Source: Flagellimonas sp. MMG031
GTDB taxonomy: Bacteria; Bacteroidota; Bacteroidia; Flavobacteriales; Flavobacteriaceae
DNA length: 64,000 nucleotides
Reading direction: 5' to 3'
Assembly (NCBI RefSeq): GCF_040112705.1
Contig: NZ_CP157804.1
Location: 3,590,001-3,654,000, forward strand
The translations under genes and the position numbers were made by a program. A model generated the notes under the pieces. That model saw nothing but the letters and a program-made list of their open reading frames with translations. It did no database searches and was not told the origin of the DNA. Below, piece by piece: positions 36,532 to 44,425 of the stretch. The first letter of the stretch is position 1. The number at the start of each line of letters is the position of its first letter.

Positions 36532-37443
36532 ATGCAAGAAAATTATTTGGCAAAATGGTTGAGCGGAGAGCTCTCAGAGCAGGAGCTTCGGGAATTTGAA
36601 GCTTCTGAAGCATATGCTTCCTTTCAAAAACTGAAGGAAGCTTCCAGCGGTTTGCAGGCTCCCGATTTTGATGTGGACCAAGCCTTGCTCCGATTTAAGG
36701 AAGAGCACATGGCCGAGGCACCCAAGGTCATTTCCTTGAATCCCTTCAGGAAATTCCTCCGGGTGGCTGCCGTTATTGCTGTACTACTTACCGGTTCCTA
36801 CTTTTATATCAACTCCTTGAACGAAAAGGTCACTACTGGTTTTGCCGAACGTTCCGAGGTTATCCTTCCCGACAATTCCGAACTGTTTTTGAATGCGGAT
36901 TCGCGTATTTCCTACAGCGAAAAGAATTGGGATAATCAAAGAAACATCAAATTGGATGGGGAAGCCTTTTTTAAGGTGGCTAAAGGAAAAAAATTCACAG
37001 TTTCCACGGAACAGGGCACCGTAACCGTGTTGGGAACCCAATTCAACGTAGAAAACAGGAAAGGAATCTTTGAGGTGACCTGTTATGAGGGCTTGGTAAG
37101 TGTTACCCACAATGGCAAAGAAATAAAGTTGCCTGCTGGTAACTCCTATGTGGTCATCAATGGAAAGCAAGTTACAGGAACTCCCGAAGGAACCCAACCT
37201 TCTTGGATGAACAACGAAAGTAGCTTTGAAAGTATTCCCCTGAAATATGTATTTGCCGAGTTGGAAAGGCAATTTGATGTGAAGGTCAACACGGAAAACA
37301 TCAATACCGATTTACTATTTACCGGATCTTTCAACAACACCGACCTGAATATGGCGTTAAAAAGTATAAGTACCCCCTCCCAAACTCGTTATAAGGTAGA
37401 AGGAGACAATGTACTTTTTTATGCTGGGAACACACCTCAATAA
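36532..37443 (+). CDS. FecR family anti-sigma factor
   Basis: 303 residues. An N-terminal cytoplasmic part (about 1-70) would hold the sigma factor, one membrane helix spans about 75-95 (FLRVAAVIAVLLTGSYFYI), and the periplasmic part is a FecR domain (SEVILPDNSELFLNADSRISYSE, KLDGEAFFKVAKGKKFTV, VLGTQFNVE) with DUF4974 at the end (PLKYVFAELERQFDVKVN). It passes receptor occupancy to the sigma factor. Its 3' end overlaps the start of the receptor gene. Confidence 0.94.
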   Translation: MQENYLAKWLSGELSEQELREFEASEAYASFQKLKEASSGLQAPDFDVDQALLRFKEEHMAEAPKVISLNPFRKFLRVAAVIAVLLTGSYFYINSLNEKVTTGFAERSEVILPDNSELFLNADSRISYSEKNWDNQRNIKLDGEAFFKVAKGKKFTVSTEQGTVTVLGTQFNVENRKGIFEVTCYEGLVSVTHNGKEIKLPAGNSYVVINGKQVTGTPEGTQPSWMNNESSFESIPLKYVFAELERQFDVKVNTENINTDLLFTGSFNNTDLNMALKSISTPSQTRYKVEGDNVLFYAGNTPQ

Positions 37444-39991
37444 AAATATAGGCACCATACTGGTTTTCCTGTTTTTAATGGGCGACATTTGCTTGCAGGC
37501 CCAGGAAAAACAAGAACCCTCCGTTTCCCTTATTTCGTACATTCAAACCTTGGAGGACCGTTTTGATATTAAATTTTCCTACTTGAACGAAGATTTGGAA
37601 GGCTATACCATCCAGATTCCCGAAAACCTCAGTTCCCTTACTGATATTCTAACATATATTCAGGATAAATTCCGGATCATCCCCGAAAAATTGAATGATC
37701 GTTACTACGCCCTTTCCAAAAATAATCGGGTCAATCTTTGTGGTGTGGTACTGGATAATTTTGCTGAAAATACCGTCATAGGTGCCACGGTGGAGGTGAT
37801 GGGCTTCAATGTCGCCATTGTTACCGATTCCGATGGCTCATTCCGTTTGGAAAACGTATCCCGCGATGCTTCCCTAAGGATTCGATACTTGGGCTATGAT
37901 ACCAAATACATCAATGTTGAAGCGCTCATCCAGCAAGGGGGATGCCCTAAAATCCTATTGGCACCGCGTTACGAAGAGTTAGACGAGGTATTTGTGTACA
38001 AGTATCTTACCTCTGGAATTATAAAGGAGAGTGATGCGAGCATCTCACTGAACACGGCGGAGTTTGGTATCTTGCCCGGCTTGATAGAACCGGACATCCT
38101 TCAAACCGTACAAGCGTTGCCAGGGATCAAAAGTATTGATGAGACCGTATCCGACATCAATGTCCGCGGAGGAACCAACGACCAGAACCTCGTACTGTGG
38201 AACGGCATCAAAATGTACCAATCCGGTCATTTTTTCGGGTTGATTTCAGCCTTCAATCCATATCAAACGGATATGGTGACCGTTTACAAAAACGGAACCC
38301 CTGCCATTTTTGGGGATGGGGTAAGCAGTGTGATCCAAATGGAAACCGGCAATACCGTGCCCCAAACCTTTAAAGGTGGAGGTGGCTTCAACTTGATAAG
38401 TGGTGATATTTATGTCGAAATCCCAATAACCCAAAAATTGGGGGTACAGTTCGCCGCAAGACGCTCGGCTACCGATTTTTTGAGTACTCCAACCTACAAG
38501 CAATTTATCAATAGGGCCTTTCAGGATAGTGAGATTACCTTGCAGAACAACAACACCGTAGAGGATGAGTTTATCCGTGACGAAGATTTTTTCTTTTATG
38601 ATTTTTCAGGAAAGATTATTTACGACCTGAATCCAGACCATAAAGTTAGCCTCAGTGCCATCCAAATCAAAAACAACTTAAGGTTTGAAGAAACCAATGT
38701 GTCCCTCAACGAAACGAACATCAGTCTGTTGAAACAGGATAACATTTCGGTGGGTGGGCAATTGACAAGTAGCTGGACCGAAAGATTTTCCTCCCATCTC
38801 AATATCTACTATTCCAAGTATGATCTGGATGCGGAGAACATTTTTGCCAATCAAGTACAGCAATTGTTCCAGAACAACCAAGTAACGGAAAACGCACTAA
38901 AACTGGACACCAGATATCTTATCACCGATGGATGGAACTGGAGCAATGGTTACCAATATATCGAAACGGGAATTACCAATGCCACGGTTATCAACGAGCC
39001 TAATTTTATCAGCGAAATAAAAGGAGTCATACGAACCCACGCTCCCTATTCGGAACTCAACTACAGTTCACCGGGCAACAAGTTTATAGGTGGTCTCGGG
39101 GCCAGGGTCAACTTTATCGAGAACTTGAACACCTTTCAAAAAGTGATTATCGAACCCAGACTCAACCTCAATTTTAAACTGGCCAACTATCTTAGAGCAG
39201 AGGTTTTGGGTGAATTCAAAAGCCAGACCACTAACCAGATCATTGATTTGGAGCAAAACTTTTTAGGAATTGAAAAACGCAGGTGGATACTGTCCAACGA
39301 CAATTCTTTGCCCGTTACCACCAGTAAGCAGGGCTCAGTTGGGTTTAATTACGAAAAAAATAACCTTTATATCGGCGTTGAAGGGTTTTACAAACATGTG
39401 GACGGCATCAGCACAAGCACCCAAGGTTTCCAAAATCCAAATCAATTTGCTGGGGAAATCGGCAGCTATGATGTAAAAGGGGTTGAATTGCTCATCAACA
39501 AAAAAGGCGACAATTACAGTACATGGTTCACCTATGCCTACAATAAAAACGATTACACTTTCGATTCCATAACACCTACAACCTTCCCCAACAATTTGGA
39601 TATTCGACACACCATAACCCTTGCCAGCACCTATACCTATAAGGATTTGAAGTTAAGTATTGGACTCAATTATAGGACCGGTAAACCCTTTACGGAACCC
39701 GTTGAGGGGGATGAAGGCCTAAATGATGACTTTGTGCCGCCCCGCATCAATTTCCAGTCCCCGAACAATAGCCGTTTGCCAGACTATTTTAGGGCGGATG
39801 CCTCAGCCATTTACCATTTTCAGCTTGCTAGGAACATCAAGGCCAATGCAGGCTTATCAATCTTAAATTTTACGGACCGAAGAAATACCCTGAACAAGTA
39901 TTATCGGGTGAATGAGGACGATGAAATCGAAACCATTGAAAATTTTTCATTGGGTATTACTCCCAACATCAGTTTCAGGGTGAGCTTTTAG
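37409..39991 (+). CDS. TonB-dependent receptor with STN signalling domain
   Basis: 860 residues from the ATG at 37409; an ATG at 37421 (856 residues) is equally plausible. After the signal peptide (ending LQAQ) comes an STN domain (SYIQTLEDRFDIKFSYLNEDL, about 40-105), a CarboxypepD_reg domain (CGVVLDNFAENTVIGATVEV, about 110-190), the plug (LPGIKSIDETVSDINVRGG) and the barrel, ending in an aromatic strand (FRVSF). The STN domain fits regulation through the adjacent FecR and sigma factor. No SusD partner follows, so the ligand may be a siderophore, metal complex or similar. It overlaps the convergent blh gene by 45 bp. Confidence 0.9.
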   Translation: MYFFMLGTHLNKNIGTILVFLFLMGDICLQAQEKQEPSVSLISYIQTLEDRFDIKFSYLNEDLEGYTIQIPENLSSLTDILTYIQDKFRIIPEKLNDRYYALSKNNRVNLCGVVLDNFAENTVIGATVEVMGFNVAIVTDSDGSFRLENVSRDASLRIRYLGYDTKYINVEALIQQGGCPKILLAPRYEELDEVFVYKYLTSGIIKESDASISLNTAEFGILPGLIEPDILQTVQALPGIKSIDETVSDINVRGGTNDQNLVLWNGIKMYQSGHFFGLISAFNPYQTDMVTVYKNGTPAIFGDGVSSVIQMETGNTVPQTFKGGGGFNLISGDIYVEIPITQKLGVQFAARRSATDFLSTPTYKQFINRAFQDSEITLQNNNTVEDEFIRDEDFFFYDFSGKIIYDLNPDHKVSLSAIQIKNNLRFEETNVSLNETNISLLKQDNISVGGQLTSSWTERFSSHLNIYYSKYDLDAENIFANQVQQLFQNNQVTENALKLDTRYLITDGWNWSNGYQYIETGITNATVINEPNFISEIKGVIRTHAPYSELNYSSPGNKFIGGLGARVNFIENLNTFQKVIIEPRLNLNFKLANYLRAEVLGEFKSQTTNQIIDLEQNFLGIEKRRWILSNDNSLPVTTSKQGSVGFNYEKNNLYIGVEGFYKHVDGISTSTQGFQNPNQFAGEIGSYDVKGVELLINKKGDNYSTWFTYAYNKNDYTFDSITPTTFPNNLDIRHTITLASTYTYKDLKLSIGLNYRTGKPFTEPVEGDEGLNDDFVPPRINFQSPNNSRLPDYFRADASAIYHFQLARNIKANAGLSILNFTDRRNTLNKYYRVNEDDEIETIENFSLGITPNISFRVSF

Positions 39992-40876
39992 GTACTCCTC
40001 AATTTTCGTCATCACCAACACATGGGGAACCGTAATCGAGGCCAAAAAGCAAATCAAACCAGGGACCAAAATTTCCTCAGTGTTCCTTAATAAAAGGTAT
40101 AAGATTAAAGTTCCTAGCAAAGAAGCCAACCAATAGAGGTAGCTGCTCTTGAAATAACGGTAGAACGATTTCCAGCTCACTTCCCCATAAAGAAACTTCA
40201 TCTGATCCATTAAAGAGGGAATACTGTGCCAAACCACAAAATAGATGCAAAAGGCCAGCAACAACGAAGCGGTATTGAAAACAACATAAAAAACTGCCAA
40301 TAGGAACAGCTCCAGCAAAATGGAATAGGTCCTTAACCTGGCATAGGCGAAATACAGGAAAAACAAGCCAACCCCTATCCCCATTCCGAGAAATAGTTGA
40401 CCAATTACCCGCGAGGGAACATCCTGTCCGGTAATATCCAATACTATCTGGGCCACTTGTTCGCGGTGCGCATGGAACAGCATAAATAAAATCAGGCCAC
40501 CATAAAGTAGATAAAACAACGGCTTACCTTTAAAGTCTCCGGCCAAGGTGGTATTCCAATGCTGTTCCCCAAAATGATAGCTGCTAAACAGGATAAAGAG
40601 CATTAGGGCAATGGTGGGGAAAAAATAAAATACGGCGCAGATGGATGCTATCATTATAATATAAAGCATGGTCATGCCCGTTTGTGGGATATTGGCCCCT
40701 CTTTTTTGAAAATAGCTGGTCAGTATACCAATGTCATTTGCACCATGCAATATCCCAAAGGTGCCAATAAGCAAAAAGGACAACAGCAGCTCCAATTCCA
40801 AGGGTAAATATACCGATAGCCATAATCCAAAAAAGGTAGCTACCAGCAAAAAACTTGTTATTCTGATAATATCCAA
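39947..40876 (-). CDS. blh: Brp/Blh family beta-carotene 15,15'-dioxygenase
   Basis: 309 residues with a TTG start; a stop lies seven codons upstream and no ATG is in between. Nearly all helical: about nine hydrophobic segments. Conserved histidines include GILHGANDIGILTSYF, SSYHFGEQHW and VVWHSIPSLMDQM, which bind iron in this family. It cleaves beta-carotene into two retinals. The divergent gene is proteorhodopsin, so the chromophore supply and the pump are paired. The stop codon lies inside the end of the TonB receptor gene on the other strand. Confidence 0.93.
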   Translation of the reverse strand: MDIIRITSFLLVATFFGLWLSVYLPLELELLLSFLLIGTFGILHGANDIGILTSYFQKRGANIPQTGMTMLYIIMIASICAVFYFFPTIALMLFILFSSYHFGEQHWNTTLAGDFKGKPLFYLLYGGLILFMLFHAHREQVAQIVLDITGQDVPSRVIGQLFLGMGIGVGLFFLYFAYARLRTYSILLELFLLAVFYVVFNTASLLLAFCIYFVVWHSIPSLMDQMKFLYGEVSWKSFYRYFKSSYLYWLASLLGTLILYLLLRNTEEILVPGLICFLASITVPHVLVMTKIEEYLKAHPETDVGSNTQ

Positions 40877-40974
40877 TACTCTTTGTTTAATTATTCATAA
40901 AAAAAGTTATACAAAAATATAAATATATTGTTTAATTTTTTATACTTTTAGTTAAACAAAAAAATAATTGTATT
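40877..40974. promoter_or_regulatory. Divergent blh / proteorhodopsin promoter region
   Basis: This 98-bp spacer is extremely A+T-rich and must hold both promoters. On the plus strand TACTTTTA (40943-40950) matches TAnnTTTG at 7 of 8 positions, 24 bp before the rhodopsin ATG. On the minus strand TATTTTTG (40919-40912) matches exactly, 35 bp before the blh TTG. Neither has a -33 box at a convincing spacing, so this is suggestive only. Confidence 0.45.
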
Positions 40975-41703
40975 ATGGAAAGTTTAATTACTTCGTTACC
41001 CATGGTGGCTAAAATTGCTACCAACGATTACGTTGGCTTCACCTTCTTTGTTGGGTGTATGGCCATGATGGCCGCGTCGGCCTTTTTCTTTTTATCAATG
41101 AACAGTTTTGACCGTAAATGGAGAACTTCCATTTTAGTATCCGGATTGATTACGTTCATTGCTGCAGTGCACTATTGGTACATGCGTGATTATTGGGCAG
41201 CCAATGGTGAATCGCCCACCTTTTTCCGTTATGTGGACTGGATTCTGACAGTTCCCCTAATGTGCGTTGAGTTTTATTTGATCCTAAAAGTAGCCGGAGC
41301 CAAAAAAGCATTGATGTGGAAATTGATCGCTCTTTCGGTAATCATGCTGGTTACAGGTTACCTAGGAGAGACCGTTTACCGTGACCAAGCACAGATTTGG
41401 GGTCTTATTTCCGGTATCGCTTACTTTGTAATCGTTTATGAAATTTGGCTGGGAGGCGCCAACAAATTGGCAAGAGAAGCTGGTGGAGCCGTACTTTCCG
41501 CCCACAGAACACTGTGCTGGTTCGTATTGGTAGGTTGGGCCATTTATCCGATTGGTTACATGGCAGGTACTCCAGGATGGTACGATGGGATTTTCAATGG
41601 ACTATCCATGGATGTTATCTACAACATCGGAGATGCCATTAACAAAATTGGGTTTGGTCTTGTAGTTTATAATTTGGCGGTGATTGCCAACGAAAAGGCT
41701 TAA
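40975..41703 (+). CDS. Proteorhodopsin, green-tuned light-driven proton pump
   Basis: 242 residues, seven helices. In helix C, D88 and E99 (RYVDWILTVPLMCVEFY) are the proton acceptor and donor, and T92 completes the DTE pattern of proton pumps; the sodium pump NQ pattern is absent. M96 is at the spectral tuning site (residue 105 in the reference protein), the Met form seen in green-absorbing flavobacterial rhodopsins. H66 pairs with D88. K224 (AINKIGFGL) binds retinal. It exports protons in light. The divergent blh supplies retinal. A strong terminator follows. Confidence 0.97.
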   Translation: MESLITSLPMVAKIATNDYVGFTFFVGCMAMMAASAFFFLSMNSFDRKWRTSILVSGLITFIAAVHYWYMRDYWAANGESPTFFRYVDWILTVPLMCVEFYLILKVAGAKKALMWKLIALSVIMLVTGYLGETVYRDQAQIWGLISGIAYFVIVYEIWLGGANKLAREAGGAVLSAHRTLCWFVLVGWAIYPIGYMAGTPGWYDGIFNGLSMDVIYNIGDAINKIGFGLVVYNLAVIANEKA

Positions 41704-41732
41704 TCCGATATCATTTTACTTAAACTTAGAAG

Positions 41733-41764
41733 AAATGGCCATGCAAAACATGGCCATTTTTTTA
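41733..41764 (+). terminator. Intrinsic terminator after proteorhodopsin
   Basis: The stem AAATGGCCATG (41733-41743) pairs with CATGGCCATTT (41749-41759) around a CAAAA loop and runs into a T-tract to 41763. It sits between the convergent rhodopsin and argS genes and overlaps the argS stop. Confidence 0.9.
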
Positions 41765-43540
41765 CATTCTTTCGGGAACGTCAATCCCCAATAATCGGAA
41801 CGCGGATTGAATCACCTCCCCTACTTTTTTGGAGAGCTGAACCCGGAAATTCTTCTTCTGCTCGTCCGTTTCGCCCAAAATGGAAACCTGCTGGTAAAAC
41901 GAGTTGAACTCTTTCACCAAATCATACGTGAAATTGGCAATCAAAGCTGGACTAAAATTTTCAGCGGCCAGCTGCACCGTTTCAGGGAACAATTGCAGCT
42001 GTTTCAATAGTTCCTTTTCCTTTTCGTGCAAGTCCATTGAGGTCTCGACCGCGCTCGACCCGACACCTTCTGCTTTGCGCAAAATAGATTGAATTCTGGC
42101 GTATGTATACTGAATAAACGGGCCGGTATTCCCTTGGAAATCCACCGATTCTTCAGGGTTGAAAAGAATCCGTTTTTTGGGATCCACCTTTAAGATGTAG
42201 TATTTAAGGGCACCCAAACCTATGGTTCGGTATAACTCTTTTTTCTCCGTTTCGGAATATCCGTCCAACTTGCCCAGTTCTTGGGAAATGGATTCCGCAG
42301 TATCCTCCATATTTTTTATGAGGTCGTCCGCATCCACTACGGTACCTTCCCTACTCTTCATCTTACCGCTGGGCAAATCTACCATACCATAACTCAAGTG
42401 GTACAATTGCTCCGCCCACGAATACCCTAGCTTTTTTAAGATTAGGAACAACACCTTAAAATGGTAATCTTGCTCATTGCCCACGGTGTACACCATACCA
42501 TTGATGTCAGGGAAATCGGTCACCCGCTGAATCGCGGTACCAATATCCTGTGTCATGTACACTGCGGTACCATCGGAACGTAGTACAATTTTCTCGTCCA
42601 AACCTTCATCGGTGAGGTCTATCCAAACACTGCCATCCTCCTTTTTAAAGAAAACACCTCGTTCCAGGCCATCTTTTACCACATCACGACCCAATAAATA
42701 GGTATCGCTTTCGTAATAGAGCGTATCAAAATCAACACCCAAATTTTTGTAGGTAGTGGCAAAACCATCGTACACCCAACCGTTCATTTTTTTCCAAAGG
42801 GAAACTACGCTCTCATCGCCCGCTTCCCATTTTCGGAGCATTTCCTGTGCCTCCAACAAAATGGGGGCTTCTTTTTCGGCCTGCTCCTTTGGTGTCCCAG
42901 CATCGACAAGTTGAGCTATTTCCTCTTTGTAGGCCTTATCAAAAGCCACATAATATTTTCCCACCAAATGGTCGCCCTTAAGACCCGAAGATTCCGGTGT
43001 TTCGCCATCGCCAAACTTCTGCCAGGCCAACATACTCTTGCAGATATGGATGCCTCGATCGTTGATGATCTGGGTCTTGTATACTTTCTTACCCGAGGCC
43101 TTTAATATTTCGGCTACCGAATAGCCCAATAAATTGTTTCGGATATGCCCTAAGTGCAATGGTTTATTGGTGTTGGGTGACGAATATTCCACCATCACCG
43201 CATCATCAGATTGTGATTTTACGTAGCCAAAATCTGTTTCGTTGGAAATTGAATTGAAAAAATCAAGATAGTAGCTATCCTCGATTACAATGTTCAAAAA
43301 GCCCTGCACCACATTGCATTTGGACACTTCATCCACATTGGCTTCCAAATATTTCCCGATTTCGGTCCCAATTTGAACCGGATTACCTTTTACGTGCCGT
43401 AACATAGGAAACACCACCACTGTAATATCCCCCTCAAAATCCTTTCGGGTTGGTTGAAATTCCACCGTGGGCAGCTCAACTTGATATAGTTGTTTTACCG
43501 CCTCGATCACTTTTTGGGTCAAATCGTTCTGCAAACTCAT
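41762..43540 (-). CDS. argS: Arginyl-tRNA synthetase
   Basis: 592 residues. SSPNTNKPLHLGHIRNN near residue 117 is the HIGH-type signature, SYGMVDLPSGKMKSREGTVVDAD the KMSKS-loop equivalent, and the C-terminal DALR anticodon domain ends IQSAFRLLGIDVPERM. It charges tRNA-Arg. A stretch at 42043-42065 coding for residues within VGSSAVETS is a copy of the short palindromic repeat found elsewhere in this window, so the gene has absorbed it in frame. Confidence 0.97.
   Translation of the reverse strand: MSLQNDLTQKVIEAVKQLYQVELPTVEFQPTRKDFEGDITVVVFPMLRHVKGNPVQIGTEIGKYLEANVDEVSKCNVVQGFLNIVIEDSYYLDFFNSISNETDFGYVKSQSDDAVMVEYSSPNTNKPLHLGHIRNNLLGYSVAEILKASGKKVYKTQIINDRGIHICKSMLAWQKFGDGETPESSGLKGDHLVGKYYVAFDKAYKEEIAQLVDAGTPKEQAEKEAPILLEAQEMLRKWEAGDESVVSLWKKMNGWVYDGFATTYKNLGVDFDTLYYESDTYLLGRDVVKDGLERGVFFKKEDGSVWIDLTDEGLDEKIVLRSDGTAVYMTQDIGTAIQRVTDFPDINGMVYTVGNEQDYHFKVLFLILKKLGYSWAEQLYHLSYGMVDLPSGKMKSREGTVVDADDLIKNMEDTAESISQELGKLDGYSETEKKELYRTIGLGALKYYILKVDPKKRILFNPEESVDFQGNTGPFIQYTYARIQSILRKAEGVGSSAVETSMDLHEKEKELLKQLQLFPETVQLAAENFSPALIANFTYDLVKEFNSFYQQVSILGETDEQKKNFRVQLSKKVGEVIQSAFRLLGIDVPERM
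42043..42065. repeat. Palindromic repeat copy inside argS
   Basis: CGCTCGACCCGACA with its TCTCGACCG lead matches the copy at 19957 at 20 of 23 positions. It lies in frame within argS and encodes part of VGSSAVETS in a region that should be a linker between helices of the C-terminal domain. Confidence 0.55.
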
Positions 43541-43643
43541 CTCATAGGCTTTTCAGGGCGCAAAACTACGTATTTTTTGGGCTTTTCATGCTATTTGGAT
43601 TGGCGTTGCCTATTTAAAAATTGTATTTTTAAAAAAACATGCT

Positions 43644-43997
43644 ATGGAACATTTGCATCGAGCAGCTCCGGTTTTGGCTTCGTTGGACATTCCAAAAACC
43701 GTTGCTTTTTACAAGGAAAAAATGGGGTTCGACAAATCAGGCTGGGTGGATGAAAACTATGCCGTGATAGGTCGTGATCAAGTAGAAATCCATTTTTGGA
43801 AATGTGACGACAAAATCTTTCCCGAAAATACCAGTTGTTACATCTACGTTAGGAATGTTGATTCGCTTTACAAAGAACTGCAAGAAGCCGAAGTAATCCA
43901 TCCCAACGGACCATTGGAGGACAAACCTTGGGGCGTACGCGAGTTTTCGGTGCTAGACAACGACGGTAACCTGATCAGGTTCGGTCAAAATCTTTAA
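43644..43997 (+). CDS. VOC family protein (bleomycin-resistance-like)
   Basis: 117 residues. APVLASLDIPKTVAFYKEKMGFDKSG is the N-terminal beta-alpha module and PWGVREFSVLDNDGNLIRFGQ the C-terminal one, as in small bleomycin-resistance/glyoxalase proteins. H6 or nearby and E84 may be ligand residues. The substrate is unknown. First gene of a tightly packed three-gene string (2-bp gap, then a 4-bp overlap). Confidence 0.85.
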   Translation: MEHLHRAAPVLASLDIPKTVAFYKEKMGFDKSGWVDENYAVIGRDQVEIHFWKCDDKIFPENTSCYIYVRNVDSLYKELQEAEVIHPNGPLEDKPWGVREFSVLDNDGNLIRFGQNL

Positions 43998-43999
43998 AT

Positions 44000-44425
44000 A
44001 TGCTATTGAACGTATCCTACAACGATAAGAAAATCACCAAAAAAATAGACGAAGCCGTTGGCAAGCCCATTCCTATAAGGGAGCGCTTTGCCATGGGCGG
44101 TATCGGTTCCCCAAAATTGTTCATTACCGAAGCAAGTCTGGATATCTACAATCTGCTCATTTTGGACAGCAATACCAACTCTTGCAACGTTGAGCTACGT
44201 CCCAATGGCATCATTGTGCGGTTTCGATCGCGCTTGGAAACCTACGGGCTCATCATCCCCTATTACAAATTGAACGTATATAAAGGCGACATGGCCATTT
44301 ACTCTATTTACATGGACCAATACTTCATCAAAGTGCGGTCTGATACCAAAGCCGTTCAAAAATTCTTTAAAAAACTACTGGACTACCGAGCGGACAACCT
44401 ACCCACCAATATCGAAGATTTATGA
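44000..44425 (+). CDS. Hypothetical protein, middle gene of a three-gene string
   Basis: 141 residues, not recognised. No signal peptide or membrane helix. The middle is a run of short strands with a PH-like rhythm (NVELRPNGIIVRFRSRLETYGLIIPYYKLNVYKGDMAIYSIYMDQYFIKV) followed by a C-terminal helix (TKAVQKFFKKLLDYR). It starts 2 bp after the VOC gene and overlaps the SDR/DUF2867 gene by 4 bp (ATGA), so it is translated with them. Confidence 0.8.
   Translation: MLLNVSYNDKKITKKIDEAVGKPIPIRERFAMGGIGSPKLFITEASLDIYNLLILDSNTNSCNVELRPNGIIVRFRSRLETYGLIIPYYKLNVYKGDMAIYSIYMDQYFIKVRSDTKAVQKFFKKLLDYRADNLPTNIEDL

Noticed and set aside
40975..41703. Sodium- or chloride-pumping rhodopsin
   Set aside because: The residues at the three key positions are D, T and E (proton pump), not NDQ or NTQ.
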